Both the position numbers and the translations under genes were made by a program. The notes under the pieces are model-generated. The model did no database searches and was not told the origin of the DNA. It saw nothing but the letters and a program-made list of their open reading frames with translations. A DNA stretch of 64,000 nucleotides from Pohlia nutans (Eukaryota > Streptophyta > Bryopsida > Bryales > Mniaceae): contig CM040088.1 in NCBI GenBank assembly GCA_022496805.1, positions 1,426,001 to 1,490,000 of the forward strand, given 5' to 3'. Each line of letters opens with the position of its first letter. Within the stretch, counting starts at the first letter, position 1. Positions 13,001-24,625 of the stretch are shown one piece after another.

Positions 13001-13784
13001 TGGTTCTCACTTTACAGATAACTCTATTGTCCCTCTTTGTATATTGCATAGAAGATGCTTTTTTTGTTTTTTAATAAAATAAACGTTTATTCTATTGATA
13101 GAAGAACAAACAAACACAGAACCACAATGGGAAAACCCCTCGGCGAGAATTTTTATTTATTTATTTATTTTTCATTGAGGATGCTTTAAGTACATATACT
13201 GCACAAAGATTGAAAAATGCTAAACATCAAAAAAATAAAAATAAAATAAATTTAAAATATGTTATCTAATTAGTAGCTGGTATACAAGAATATTATGTGT
13301 TTCTGTAGCTGAGTCCAAGATTAGTGACGGCGTTGAGTACAATATCCATTTCAAGTCAGTTTTTAAATTGGCAGCATGGCTCCAAGCGGTTTTGACGGAG
13401 TGAGAAGTGCTTGGTCCACTCACTCCCTCACAAGACTCACACTCTCCATTATTTAGTAGCAGAACTGAGTTTGCCGCTTTACACTAGGCCACTTTTTAAT
13501 TGAGTTATGAACCCAAGAAATATTTTGACCTAAAAAAATTGCAAATTCAAAGTCTTTTATGATCCACTTTAGTGCAATCTTTTGGGATTCGTCTTGGGGA
13601 TTGTTCCTCTTGTGTGCCCAAAAAAATAAAAAAATAAAAATGCATATTGCACTAAAGCTTTGGCTCCAAAACAATAATCATTCATGGTTGAATTAGAGTG
13701 CATTGTAAAGGTTTTCTTTTATCAATTTTGAGGATCAACAATCGAGAAATTAAAGCAAAAATTTGGACTGAGAGAGGAAGATGG
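10020..13784. other. AT-rich stretch, no recognised gene
   Basis: It contains a 19-C tract at 11787-11805 and pyrimidine-rich DNA just before it (11700-11760). A minus-strand frame at 12132-12398 (88 residues) has a plausible amino-acid mix but no domain I recognise, and could be a transposon remnant. No other gene was supported. Confidence 0.45.
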
Positions 13785-13865
13785 TACTCCCTTTGTTCTA
13801 TAAAATGACTATGAAAACTACTATGTTGGGTAGTTTTCATGGTGTTTTTATGAACAAAGGGAGTA
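13785..13865. mobile_element. Stowaway-type MITE (81 bp)
   Basis: The ends are TACTCCCTTTGTTC and GAACAAAGGGAGTA, and the inverted arms continue inward through 'atgaaaactac'/'gtagttttcat'. A TA dinucleotide flanks both sides, and CTCCCT is the classic Stowaway (Tc1/mariner) terminus. Confidence 0.85.
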
Positions 13866-14146
13866 GGAAAGAGGAATAGTAGGATGCACCAAAGTCGTTT
13901 CCTGGCTTTTGGACCTATGATGTGAAAGTTATTGGGTTTTTTTAGTCATTTTCTTCTGAATTAAATTATAAATACTATATTAAAAAATAAAATAAGAGTG
14001 CAAGCATGGCTAAATCATGGAAAACATTGGGCCATCGGCATAGGGTCATACTAGAATACTTTGAAAATGATTCTTCTATGCTTAAATTAAAAATTACTTC
14101 AATAGTTTAAAAAAAAATCCATACACAGGTTGAAAGAAATCTCTAG

Positions 14147-14726
14147 TTACTCCTAAATGTCCTCAGGCCTCTCCAAATTTGGCAGTTTTGCAAAGATGCA
14201 TCATAAAATGCAATTCAAAGGGATATTTTGAACTTGATGTATGAATAAAAGTTGCACATTATAAATTTTAGATTCTATCCATATGGTTAAATCTGCGATT
14301 GCTATCACTAATATTTTTGTATAAAAATTGAAACTTGAAACTGAAAACTCTTTTGTAATTTGATTATGAATAAGATATTGACAATTTGTACATGAATTTG
14401 TTGTGATTGGTTGAAATGTAATACTCTAACTATAGTGATTTTTGGAGATTTTTTGGTTGCTTAATTTTATGAGTTGACTTCTTTAAGAGCACTTTTACAT
14501 TGAAATCTTCAAAAATTTGGGTGAATCACTACAACATGAAATGAGGCATAAAATTTTCACAAATCATCCCCTTTCTAATTGGATCACACATGCATGAAGC
14601 TAACTTCCCATAAAATATATAATATAGTAAAAAATCCACACTTCAAAAAGTGCATGACGGATGAGAAAATTGTGTTTGATTCTGCACATCGTCCACATTC
14701 AAGATGGTTGGACGTTTAGGGATCAA
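14147..14726. mobile_element. TTAA-type MITE, family B, copy 2 (inverted)
   Basis: This is the reverse-oriented relative of the elements at 2121, 36867 and 46388. It reads 'ggcagttttgcaaagatgca' near the left and 'gtgcatgacggatgag' near the right. Ends are TTACTCCTAAATG on the left and CGTTTAGGGATCAA on the right, so both targets have drifted from TTAA. Confidence 0.65.
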
Positions 14727-15777
14727 AATTTCCTATGCATAAAAAAAACACTCTCAAGGTTAAAAATCCTTCCATGCATGGGATGAATAATATTCCCATA
14801 GTTGAAATTTCTCTCGTACATTTGTTAAAAAAACACTTTTTGCTTCAATTTTTTCTTAGACATAGAATAAAATGATTCATTTGGTTAAAGTTCTTCTGTG
14901 TATAGAATGCAAAAAATACTTGTGTAATTAAAATTTCTTTCATGTATATCTTGAAAAGTGATTTTGTGATTAAAAGCTATCATGTGCATAAAATAAAGTA
15001 ATTTTATACTCAAAGGTTTTTCCATTCATATCTCAATGATTAACTCTTAGATGTCAAGAGGATCCTAGACCGGCAATCCTAAGGAATAAAAAAAATTAAG
15101 AGAGTTGCTTCCAATAGTAGCATGTTGAGTAACGTGAACAACCAATGAGAATTCCTCAAATCCTCTATGAACAATGCCACTCCAAAAACAAATTTAAAAT
15201 ATACAATGAAATTCCAATTGTGCAGTGAGCTTTGCAATTTTGGATTTAAAACTTATTTTAAAAAAAAAACATATAAAAAAGGAAAAACATTGTTGAACAG
15301 TACTAGCAGCTCTAGTATCCATCAAGATCTTAAACTGCCCAACTCCCTTCACTCCCTCCTCACCAATTCTCTTTCCAATTTCCTTGGGATGTACAATTTA
15401 CTAAAACATGCATATTTGCTAAATTTAGCCTCATTTTTCCATTACTTTGTCAAAGCACCAATCTATTTCAATTTTGATTGAGAAAATTCACTTTTTTCTT
15501 GATTATTCTCTTAAAACAAGCCCGTGGGGTTTATTTCATGTAAGATAAATTTTACGTGATTTTAAGGATTCATTTGAATATTCACCAAGTTCTAGTAGAG
15601 AAAGAAAACATTGCAAAACCAATAGACTATGGAAGTGCACCAAACTCCAATAGTGTTGACTACATGTACAAATGATAGGTTTGAAACATTAATGAGTAAA
15701 ACAACTATAATCAAGATTTAAAAAAATATCCCTTCTTACAATTATTCCAAATGATAATTCTTTAAATACCAAAATCT
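14727..15777. other. stretch without recognised gene
   Basis: An open frame at 15167-15481 encodes low-complexity lysine/asparagine-rich sequence with no recognisable domain, and I do not accept it as a gene. Confidence 0.5.
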
Positions 15778-15944
15778 CATGGTTTTTAAATGATTAATTT
15801 GATTGATCATATTGTGATAAATATAATTTAGACAATGCCAAATTTTGTATCATCAAAATTAGTGAACAATATTACATAATTATGTTGGACAGGTCAAAAA
15901 CATACATAAAATTGAACAACAAAAAAATTACATACATGACCCAA
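15778..15944. mobile_element. fragment of TTAA-type MITE family A
   Basis: The interior ('tcatggtttttaaatga', 'gatcatattgtga', 'ccaaattttgtatcatc') follows the family A elements at 1511, 17511 and 48851, but the terminal CCCCTAAAGG is missing. It directly abuts the family D element at 15945. Confidence 0.5.
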
Positions 15945-16501
15945 TTAACCCCTAAAAGTCCAAGGGGTATTGGACAAAACATAGATGAGTTATAATATGT
16001 GTCTTCCATATGTTTATGTTTGATGAAGTTTGGTTCAACAGACAAAATGTAGGGCATCACCTCTACAAATTATCCATACGGTCAAACTCTAAAAAAAAAA
16101 CTTTAGATTCTTTTTAAATGAATTTCAAAGAATTAACCTTTGATTTTTTTTTTAAATTAGAATTTTCACTTTTAGAGTTTAGAATTTAGGATGATTAGTT
16201 AAAATTTGTTTATCTATTGTAAACTTCAGAAAAGCAAAAGAAATAATGGCGGGAACATCATTACTTTCTCCAAATAGAAATTTTTATAACACTAGGACAA
16301 TGTTGAGGTGATCCACTTTGAAAAATTCTCCTGAGTGGAGTTTAGCTTGAATTAACATAATTCAAATTGCATCGAAACGTAGACTTCATTTTGTATTTTA
16401 AAATATTTTTATTTTTTCAAAAGCTTTTTTGTTTTGTTTTGGGCAGCCCATTAAAAATGGGTAGCGATCAAAAAATGATCTCTTGGGAGTTTAGGGGTTA
16501 A
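15945..16501. mobile_element. TTAA-type MITE, family D, copy 1
   Basis: It starts TTAACCCCTAAAAGTCC and ends gagtttaggggTTAA, giving inverted ends of about 10 bp inside a TTAA on each side. It is about 557 bp and non-coding. The interior is shared with the truncated copies near 7192-7620. Confidence 0.7.
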
Positions 16502-17510
16502 AGGTGCTAAAAACAAATACAAGGTTTGATTTTCTTGCATGGGACTCTTAGAGCTGGTTCACACTATGGTAAGAGGCAATCCAAACCCAATTTATGTTGA
16601 GAGTCCACAGTCTTGGGCTAAAAATTCCGATAGTAAACTATACAAAAAAACGACAGCCTCTTGAGAGAGAATTGGGTTTCCATTTTCAGCCGACCCAATT
16701 CTCCTTCAAGAGTTCATCGCATTGGCATCAAAACTCACAGAAGGTACTGCTATGAAGACACTTTGAAGGGCGATGGCCTTTGAATTTTGACCTTTAGTGT
16801 GAAGCACGAGAGGCCAATTTCCGACTTTCTTGCAATCTCATTGGTGAAATTTGATGGAGTATCGACCTTTGGCCATAATGTGAACATTCAACCCCTTAGT
16901 TCTTTAAAGGTCAAACAAAAAATGTGTACTACAAAGCCACAACATTTAATATGGAAAGTTCCGTGCAGCCACTTGAATTTTTTTCAATGTGTCAATTCAA
17001 TACGACAAATTTCTTGAAAGAATGTGTATTCACTTCTTGATTCCTCCAGTTTGCAATGCCAATTTGTGTGGGCGGCTACAAAGCGGTGGTGGGAGAACGA
17101 AGTCTCCTAACAAGACAAAGCGCAAGTCTTCATCAAAACACAAACCGAGACACCCATGAACAGTAGACCTGTGAATGCAAGCAACACCGCTGGTTTGAAA
17201 ATGACCCATTTGTGTGATCATATTTTGCAAATTATTTTGGAGATGGGGTCCAAATCTTATATCACCGGAAACAGTGAAGAACATGCCATGTGTTGATGCC
17301 AAAAATAAATAAAATCAAACAAAATAAAGTACCTAAACGATCTACTCAAAATTGCTTAAACAACATGAGATTCAGTTTGAACCTCGTACTCACACGTGAA
17401 GCTGATTTCTACAGTGAGAATGCAGTAGACAAATTCATTTGTTTGAACATTTTTTCGTTAGTTAGAGTTATCTTTTAACTCAGAAAGTGTTGAACCTCAT
17501 GTATGAAATC
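16502..17510. other. stretch without recognised gene
   Basis: Frames at 16787-17017 (+) and 17030-17302 (minus) carry no recognisable domain. No other feature is seen. Confidence 0.5.
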
Positions 17511-17750
17511 TTAACCTCTAAAGGACCAAGAAGTCCGAATTGGGCCTCATGTTTTTTTTTAGCAATATTGAGTAGGTTCTATGGGGACTTCCTTATGTTC
17601 AAATTTGTTTGTTTTTTGATCAACATATGCATTGTTCTTCACTAATTCCAATGATATAAAATTCAGTCTCATTTGAATTATATTTTTCACAATGTGATTA
17701 ATTGAATTAATCATTTTAAAACCATGAATCCTTGGTCCTTTAGGGATTAA
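17511..17750. mobile_element. TTAA-type MITE, family A, copy 2
   Basis: It starts TTAACCTCTAAAGGACCAAG and ends cttggtcctttagggaTTAA. It has 240 bp, inverted ends and TTAA on both sides. The interior is the reverse complement of the copy at 1511-1740. Confidence 0.8.
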
Positions 17751-19164
17751 AATCAACCAAAACTTTTTGAGTTAAAGAAAATGAACCACAATATTTGAAA
17801 AAAATAACCATGGGTTCGTGGTGTCTCGTAAATACTCTGGCCCACAGTATATATAATGGCGTATGAATTTTCAAACAAGTAGCACCAATGATACAAACAG
17901 TGTAGCACTTTCATCTCGATTTTTGCTATATGAATGACATTTTGCTCAAATGGATCGAAATATGTCAACGTGGATGAATATTTTAGGATAAAGGAATGAG
18001 TTTGGGTCCAAATTTATCTCTTTCTAAAAATAAATTTTCTTTCATTTAGCCAATGTACAGGGAGATTCGGGAATAAGTGTAAAATTGGCGGAATGGAATT
18101 GCAAATTTACCAGTTAAAACTCATAGTTTTAGGTTAAAATCCGGATAAAATTTATGATACTCGGGTGCTACCTAGGTGACACATAGGTAATAACCGGATG
18201 GGTTCTTCTCCAAAACCGGTTGCTTTTGTAAAATATTGGGTTTTAGCTGGTTCCCTTGGAAAACTCCTCGTTCAGTTCCAGGCTTCCAGCTAAAAAAAGG
18301 CGTGCTTTAATCACATTGCCCAGTCAACAGTGATTCCCGTGCATGACTGACTGACTGACTGAGCGCAGAACCAAATGAATTCTAGCTTTTTGAAAGTTGC
18401 AGTAAATAAGTGCTGATCAAACCTGCAGTCGGTGGAATGTGGAATTCTTTTTTCTGCTCCAAATTCATTTCGAAATGCATGACATGCATGAAACGCAGCA
18501 TCAATCATCTGGACCCGGCTCATCAATCATCTGGACCCGGCTCATCGATCACTCACTCACTCGCTCACTCAGTCGCCTCGGAAGGTCTGCAGGCTCCTGT
18601 CAGGGCGCCCGGCCCTTGAATTGCCTGACAGAGTTTCAGAGTCCGGACATCGATCGATGGAACGATCGAGAATGCATGTCAGCCAGTACTGTACGTGTGC
18701 ATGCATGCGTGGCCGGGACAGCACAGCTAAGTTAGATGTCCTGACTGTAATTCCGGAGCCTCGATGAGAACGAAAGTGCTGGGATATTTTTCCTTGCTAT
18801 TCTCGTGTGGTACCAAGTTGGCAAAGATCGTTTCTACAGCAAGTCAGCAACAGTTCTATCACTGTTTTCGAAACGACCTGGGCCATGGCACCGCCCATGG
18901 CAGCCTGGCTGTTTCTCTGGCCCTTCCGTTGGAGCCTATCATTCATTCATCGCTTGTCCTTTACAGTACCGCCCCATGTGCATGCTGATGCTCGCTTCCC
19001 CTCAATGATGAGCTGCACAAACGCGCTTTCTCGCATCCTACATAACCTTGCTCCTTCAACGGACACTGCCAATATTGGGCTCGACTTGGATTTCTAGAGC
19101 TCAGGCTCTGGATCAGCGCTTTGAACCCACTACCCTTGCTCAGTTGGTTCGATCTTGTTTGAGA
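17751..19164 (+). promoter_or_regulatory. probable upstream/leader region of the HMA-domain gene
   Basis: From about 18300 the DNA becomes richer in GC and has short direct repeats. These are (ACTG)n at 18344-18361, a 20-bp unit 'tcatctggacccggctcatc' twice in tandem near 18505-18545, and a (CACT)n run after it. This change in composition fits a promoter and 5' leader ahead of the gene that starts by 19165. No TATA box or start site could be fixed. Confidence 0.35.
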
Positions 19165-20766
19165 ATGACAATGCAGATGAACGAGGTACATGTTTTAAAC
19201 ATTCTAGTATTTCCTGAGATCGAATGTTGCTTAATGGTATTGATTCTGGAGTACGAGTTCTAGTGATGGCTATGAACTTCAACGCTTGCTGTTACTGATG
19301 TCTCTCTTGTCTGCAGATGTTTTACGGAGGAAACGAGCCACATTGGCTGAAAAATGACGAGTATCAGCGTCCCAATGACTACACGGCCGATTTGGTATAT
19401 CCGACCTCTGGGCGAACTCTCCCGGTATATATGCCTCGCACTCTCTTTTGTTGATCTTGCTTTAGCAACTTTGTGCACCCTAAGCCCTCAGTTTTACGAT
19501 TCCACGTCAATTTGTACAAGATAGAGTACTCCATGGGCTCTGCTATGGCATGTAGCGGATACATGCTATCTCTGAGTCGTGAAACTACAAGGTGTTAGCA
19601 TGCACTCACTATACTACGTGGCAAGCCCATGGAGTACTCTATCTAGTAACATAGCCTATGCAAATGTCATACATTAGTAGAGTCTTATTCAGTTTGAGTA
19701 GTACACTATGGAGAGTTGAGAATAAAAATAAATGAGAAAATTCTCTACAAAGATTTGGAATACACTACGAAGATTGTGTGCATAGGAAAATACATCACAG
19801 GTTAACTGTACGGCTTAGAACCAATCTGAAGTTGCCACATCTGGTCTTGATTTCCTGGAGTAGGCTATGAGAGTGTAATCTTGCGCATTATTAATTACTG
19901 AGACAATCGTATGTGAAATGGATACCGTGCAGACACACGAGTTTAGGGTACCGATGTGCTGCCCCAAGTGCGTGGAGAAGGTGCGAGAGGAGCTGGCGGA
20001 GTTGGACGGCGTGTGCGAGATTTTCGTCGACCAGGTCCACGAACGAGTGACGGTCACAGGCTTCGTGGATCCATTCCAAGCGCTGAAGAAGATGAAGCGT
20101 ATCAAGAAGAAATCGCAGTTCTGGGACGGCCCCAGCAGTTCCAATTCCAAATATTCCAGTCACAAATACAACCAGAGCTCCTCTCACCACAAGAAGCCTC
20201 ATCATTCGCGGCATCATGAGACAGTGTACCGAGCATCTCCCAGCCAAGTCTCGTACAACAGACAGCCAAGGCCTCGTCCGAACAAGTTCCACGGTTCTTA
20301 CGATGACGAGATTTCCTACAGAAACAGTTCGTACGATGATCGTGAGGTTTCTTACTCAGGTACGCACAGAAACAAGTTCTATGATGATTCAGAGCTTGCC
20401 TATCGTCCTGCAAGCGCATTCAACAGGAAGTACTACGGTGCTTACGATGATCAAGAGATTTCGTATCGTCCTCCAAACAACTTCTCCGGTGCTTACGATG
20501 ATCAAGAGATTTCGTATCGTCCTGCAAACAAATTCTCCGGTGCTTACGATGATCAAGAGATTTCGTATCGTCCTGCAAACAAATTCTCCAGTGCTTACGA
20601 TGACGAGATTGCTTACCGTCCTTCAAGCGTATACAGAAACCAGTACAATGATTCTCGATATTCAAGCTCATTGTTCAGTCGGTCTCTGCCGCGATATGAG
20701 AGTGTTCCACCGTTTGCACAAGAGTATTACACTGAGGATCCCGAGGAGCAGTATCCCTTCTATTGA
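19165..20766 (+). CDS. heavy-metal-associated (HMA) domain protein with YDD repeats
   Basis: Probably three exons: 19165-19185, 19317-19424 and 19933-20766, all joined in phase 0, giving about 320 residues. Each border has GT and CAG. Residues 44-105 form an HMA domain with the metal-binding motif M-C-C-P-K-C (51-56) followed by 'VEKVREEL'. HMA proteins of this plant group bind copper, zinc or cadmium ions, or act as protein adaptors. The rest is unusual: a Ser/His/Lys-rich linker (about 106-160), then eight degenerate repeats built on YDD-(Q)E-(I/V)-(S/A)-Y-R-P (166-288). Three of these are nearly identical 51-bp units at 20443-20595. There is no CaaX box (the C-terminus is YPFY), so it is not an isoprenylated HIPP. 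The first exon is the least certain: the frame is open upstream to an ATG-like position near 19048. If the first two exons are wrong, translation would start at 19918. Confidence 0.8.
19519..19644. mobile_element. 21-bp perfect inverted repeat (foldback) in the HMA gene intron
   Basis: Bases 19519-19539 (AGATAGAGTACTCCATGGGCT) and 19624-19644 are exact reverse complements, separated by 84 bases, with weaker pairing continuing inward. It lies in the second intron. It is either a small MITE or a foldback that could give a hairpin RNA. No target duplication is clear. Confidence 0.6.
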
Positions 20767-20909
20767 GAAATGTCTAGTCATAGCCCCAGGATCTGATGAA
20801 GTCTGGAGGAGAGGTTAAATACGTGCAATTTTGGTCTTTAGTAAGTATATGAGTTTACGCGATCGCGGACGTAGTGTTAGGTGTTTGTAGAGACTGAGCA
20901 GGATTTTTG

Positions 20910-21805
20910 TACCGACAAGAAGGAATGCCATCTGGGAGAGTCCAGATTGGCCGAAGAGCTCCTGAATGGAGAGTTAGTAGTAGTACTTTGAGGCGTCTAC
21001 GACTGACGCATGGACATTGAGTGTATAGAGGAGATACGCATATCTGAACATAGGGTGAGACAGGTACTACTTAATTAATTTATGGCTCAAACGAAGTGGA
21101 CAAGCATGCTTCTACTTGAACATTATTTTTTCATCACATCGTATGAGATGTGACTATCAGCTGCCATCAGCTGACATAAATAAACAGCATTTGACTGTCA
21201 GTTGCATTGCTTCGAGTGCTCTTGGATCTTGTGTTGGACACTTATTGCTTGAGTGATTGTTACTTACTCTTCTCTGATACCGGAATTCATAGCACCTATT
21301 GGCAAGTGGAGTGCCTACCTTCTTGTGACGAGCTCAAGATTATTTGCACAAAGTATGTACATTTCTTTTCTTTTCCGAAGTGTTGATAGAGCTCTTCGAG
21401 AATGTTGTGGAGTTTTCCTACAATTGTAGGATACTGTAGAGATCATTTTGCTGGGAATTAAATCATCTTTGAATGTCCGTGGCCTTCTGCTAGAGAAGAC
21501 ATTGGTTTCCAGGGTAGTGTGAGACATTGTGCATGCACTGGACATTGAGTTCCAATTTAAATTCAATTCGCTCAAAAGAATCGACTGCAAAGTGTCAACC
21601 TGAATTCCAACAATTCTGCAGTCTGCCGGTAGTTAATAAATTACGTACCTATCTCAACGTCTGTTCAGATATACATATCTCCGCTATACACTCAATTTCC
21701 AAGTGTCAATTTTGGACTACTACTAACTCTCCATTCTGGAGCTCTTCGGACAATCTGGAGCTTTGCTTGGGCTCACTCACACATGGCATTCCTTCTTGTC
21801 AGTAC
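20910..21805. repeat. inverted duplication of the HMA gene 3' flank
   Basis: The stretch 20910-21065, just after the HMA stop codon and probably its 3' UTR, reappears inverted at about 21655-21805. Shared blocks include 'gacaagaaggaatgccat', 'ccgaagagctcc', 'aatggagagttagtagtag', 'attgagtgtatag' and 'atatctgaaca'. The arms differ by scattered substitutions and small indels. The 600 bp between them hold no gene. Confidence 0.75.
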
Positions 21806-21899
21806 AAAAACTAGCTATTAACCTACAGCACATGGTTTGACTGAAAAAACAAAAAGAGGTGAGTTAAATGAGGAGACTCTTCCGAAACAAGTGATTTAC

Positions 21900-22202
21900 C
21901 TGTAGGAATGGACGAGAAGAAGGGGGCCTGTAAGAGTTTGACGAGAAGCTACGAGGAAACAATGCAGGCGACGGGTCAAACCCTAAACACTCCGGCAGCA
22001 GCGAAGAAGGCAAACTGGAATCTCTCGCCAGTGCAAAATGCTTGGTGCCTTGGGAAGAGCCTACAGTAGCAGCACCAACGCCACAAACGCATTCCCCGAA
22101 GATGATCAACGCCAAGGTTGCACGAGAACCTGCGCAACGCGAGGGAGAGAAACCCAACGGAGACCTAAAACGCAGGCTCGCATCGCGACGTACATGGCCC
22201 AT
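21900..22202 (-). pseudogene. inverted, truncated copy of the PDF-gene first exon
   Basis: Read on the minus strand, an ATG at 22202 opens a 101-codon exon ending in CAG|GTAAAT at 21900. Its protein is clearly a sister of the first exon of the PDF-motif gene at 24626-24916, including the segments 'RDASLRFRSPL', 'HFALARDSSLPSSLLP' and 'RSFSSNSY', with a few substitutions and a small insertion. Beyond the splice donor, homology runs only about 50 bp, and no PDF-motif exons follow on this strand, so the copy looks cut off after exon 1. The exon itself is undamaged and might still be transcribed. Confidence 0.65.
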
Positions 22203-22537
22203 TGAATGCCTTCGACTCGCACGTAGTAGTGGGCATCAAGTCAGTCGAGTGATGAGTTGGCAAACCCTAACCCTAAACCAAAGCCCTTGATCGACACTGC
22301 TAACTTCTTCAACAAGACCGGTATGCGAAAGGAAGGCCATCGACAGGAGCAGTGCATTGGCAGAGGCAGGGGGCCACGATAATGCCAAATTGCCAATCAC
22401 AAGCACACAGTCAAGTTGGCCCGTGTGAGAATCATTCTTCTAGAGTCTCAGGAGTCCAGAAAACCCAGCCCAGAAAATCCAGTTTCATTTCACAGTGTTC
22501 TGAGGAAAGAGGAAGAGGAATGTATGAAATATTCTAT

Positions 22538-22657
22538 CACTAGTAGAAAAGGTGGCACTGCCGAGGGAGATGCCCAAGCAAGTAGTGCCCAATTCCACGC
22601 ATGCACAGTGATTTTGCTTAGACATGTCCCTGGGGAATGCCACCTTTTCTACTAGTG
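22538..22657. mobile_element. CACTA-type miniature element (120 bp)
   Basis: The left end is CACTAGTAGAAAAGGTGGCA, and the right end is its exact reverse complement TGCCACCTTTTCTACTAGTG. Both sides are flanked by TAT (22535-22537 and 22658-22660), a 3-base target duplication as expected of CACTA (En/Spm) elements. It is too short to code for anything, so it must be mobilised in trans. Confidence 0.9.
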
Positions 22658-22660
22658 TAT

Positions 22661-24344
22661 AGACATGTTCAGGTTGGAAGTTGCGTGTTTGTACATATCC
22701 GTCAACCGGTGTGTCAGAGTGCAAGTTTATGAGGTGAGACTCTCCTACGCGGTGTCTAAGTGTTGCACTAGGTACTCTTCTCCCAAGCTAAAGGAATTCT
22801 AAGCGAGCGTAAAAAATTTTGAATGAAAATACAAGGTTGTCAACTCTCCGTGTCCAAGTAATTATTGCATAGTGACATATGTTAGGTTGTGCACTTTACA
22901 AAATTAGTCCCAGTCACAACTTTGGAGTTTGAGAGAGCAAACATACAACTGGGCATCTACGTGTGGAGTTTGAGAGAGCAAACATACAACTGGGCATCTA
23001 CGTGGGCTAACTTTGTTGACTTTTCAACGCTAACGTGGCTCCATCCCATTAGCAACCTGTCACCATCGCTATCACAAGTTGCAACTCATAACCTTCTCTC
23101 TTTTCAGCTTGCATCCTACACCCTTGGATCATAAAGATCAAGGGTTGTGATTGAAGAGTGAACAACCAGTTATGTATGATAACCTACTCACTGCTACCGT
23201 GGCTTGTTAGTTATCTAATACATTGACGTGTTAATTGTAGTAACAATGTTTAGGTGAGATCAACCATTACCTTGTACAAGTAGTTTGATTTTGTGTAATT
23301 GAAGGATTAGGAATATCACAACATGAATACAGTTCAAGTTGCAGGAGACATGCTGCTGTATATTCCTAAACAAACACAGAACAAGACATTGGAAACATAC
23401 TAGTCGAATTGCAAACTATGCCAATGTGCAAGTTCAATAAGGAAATATTGCTCGTGTCATTGACTACCGGTACATTGATTATGGCTACTAGTGTGTGTGA
23501 CACTAATTGCATGGATGCACACTAATTTCAATAATTTGGGATTTTGTTCCCTGCCCCTACGAGTGCTTTCGGTTTCACAATTTGACCTTTAGCCACCACG
23601 TGTCCCCTCAACCGCCACTATGTCCACTCCTCTTTGCAATATAGTCAAGAATTTAATTAAAAAATTAAAAAACAAAACTCGAGTTTCGGCCACGTTAAAT
23701 TTGACATTTTTTATTTTTTATTTTTTATTTTTTTATTAATTTTTTACATGCAATTGTTGCACCAACTCATAGCCTTTTCTTGCCCTGATTTTATTTTTTT
23801 ATTTTTTTAATGAAGTCCACAATTGGTAAATGTTCAAGTACGTATGTGACAATTCTTTTAGAAATACAACAAATTCTTTAAGTGCTAGATTTCAAATTCA
23901 TCTCTAAAACTCTATATTTTCATTATAAATACAATTAATTAAATTAAGTCAAATAATTTCAAAGTTTACAAATAGTGCCATACATACTAATTTCTTATTG
24001 CACTAATTATCTACTCACACTAATAGCCCTGAACAATGTACTGAGTATCTTGGTACCATAGCTAGGTCGCCAACCCATGAAAAAATATTTAATATTTTTG
24101 GAAAAATAAGGTTTGTTCCTCAAAAAATGAATTTTTTAATTTTCGTTTTTGGACAAAAAAAATGATTTAAAATGGCCCAAAATGGCCCAAAATAGCTCAA
24201 AATCAACACAATACAGTTAAAAATAATTTATTCTAATTTTTTTTGTTGGTTTTCATAATTTGAGATATTTTTATGTTTTCTATTATTTGAATTATTTTTG
24301 GGCTACCCAGCTATGCTACTACAATGCTCCGTATTACATAGGCT
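22661..24344. other. spacer of the inverted repeat, no gene seen
   Basis: It holds a tandem duplication of about 43 bp ('gagtttgagagagcaaacat...') at about 22923-23006. At 23020-23222 there is a ~205-bp dispersed repeat whose inverted copy is at 57198-57408. AT-rich DNA follows, including poly-T/A runs near 23700-23815 and 24110-24300. No coding frame is supported. Confidence 0.5.
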
Positions 24345-24514
24345 CTAAGAATGATTCTTATAGATGGGGCAACTTGACTGTGTGCTTGTGATTGGCATTC
24401 CCATGGTCCCTCCCTCACTGCCAATGAACCGCTCCTGTCGATGGCCTTCCTTTCGCAGACTAACTTCCTCCGGTCTCGTTAGAAGTTAGCAGAGTCGATC
24501 AAGGGCTTTGGTGT

Positions 24515-24540
24515 AGGGTTTAGGGTTTAGGGTTTGCCAA
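24515..24540. promoter_or_regulatory. telomere-like repeat (telo-box) ahead of the PDF-motif gene
   Basis: Three TTTAGGG-type units (tagggtttagggtttagggt) lie about 90-110 bp before the ATG at 24626. The degenerate counterpart (ccctaaccctaaacc) is in the inverted copy near 22265. Short AAACCCTAA boxes are common near start sites of plant housekeeping genes, and a regulatory role here is inferred only from that. Confidence 0.5.
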
Positions 24541-24625
24541 TTCACCACTCGACATACTCGATGCCCACCACTACGTTGAGTTCTTGATTGAGTTCGCTGC
24601 AAGCATTGCGAGTCGAAGCCATTCA

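Noticed and set aside
15167..15481. 104-codon frame (+)
   Set aside because: Lys/Asn/Ser-rich low complexity, no domain or splice context.
22042..22290. Opposite-strand frames over the inverted exon copies (22042-22290 + and 24571-24774 minus) that resemble each other
   Set aside because: They are shadows of the first-exon duplication. The conserved splice donor and transit-like sequence support the other strand.
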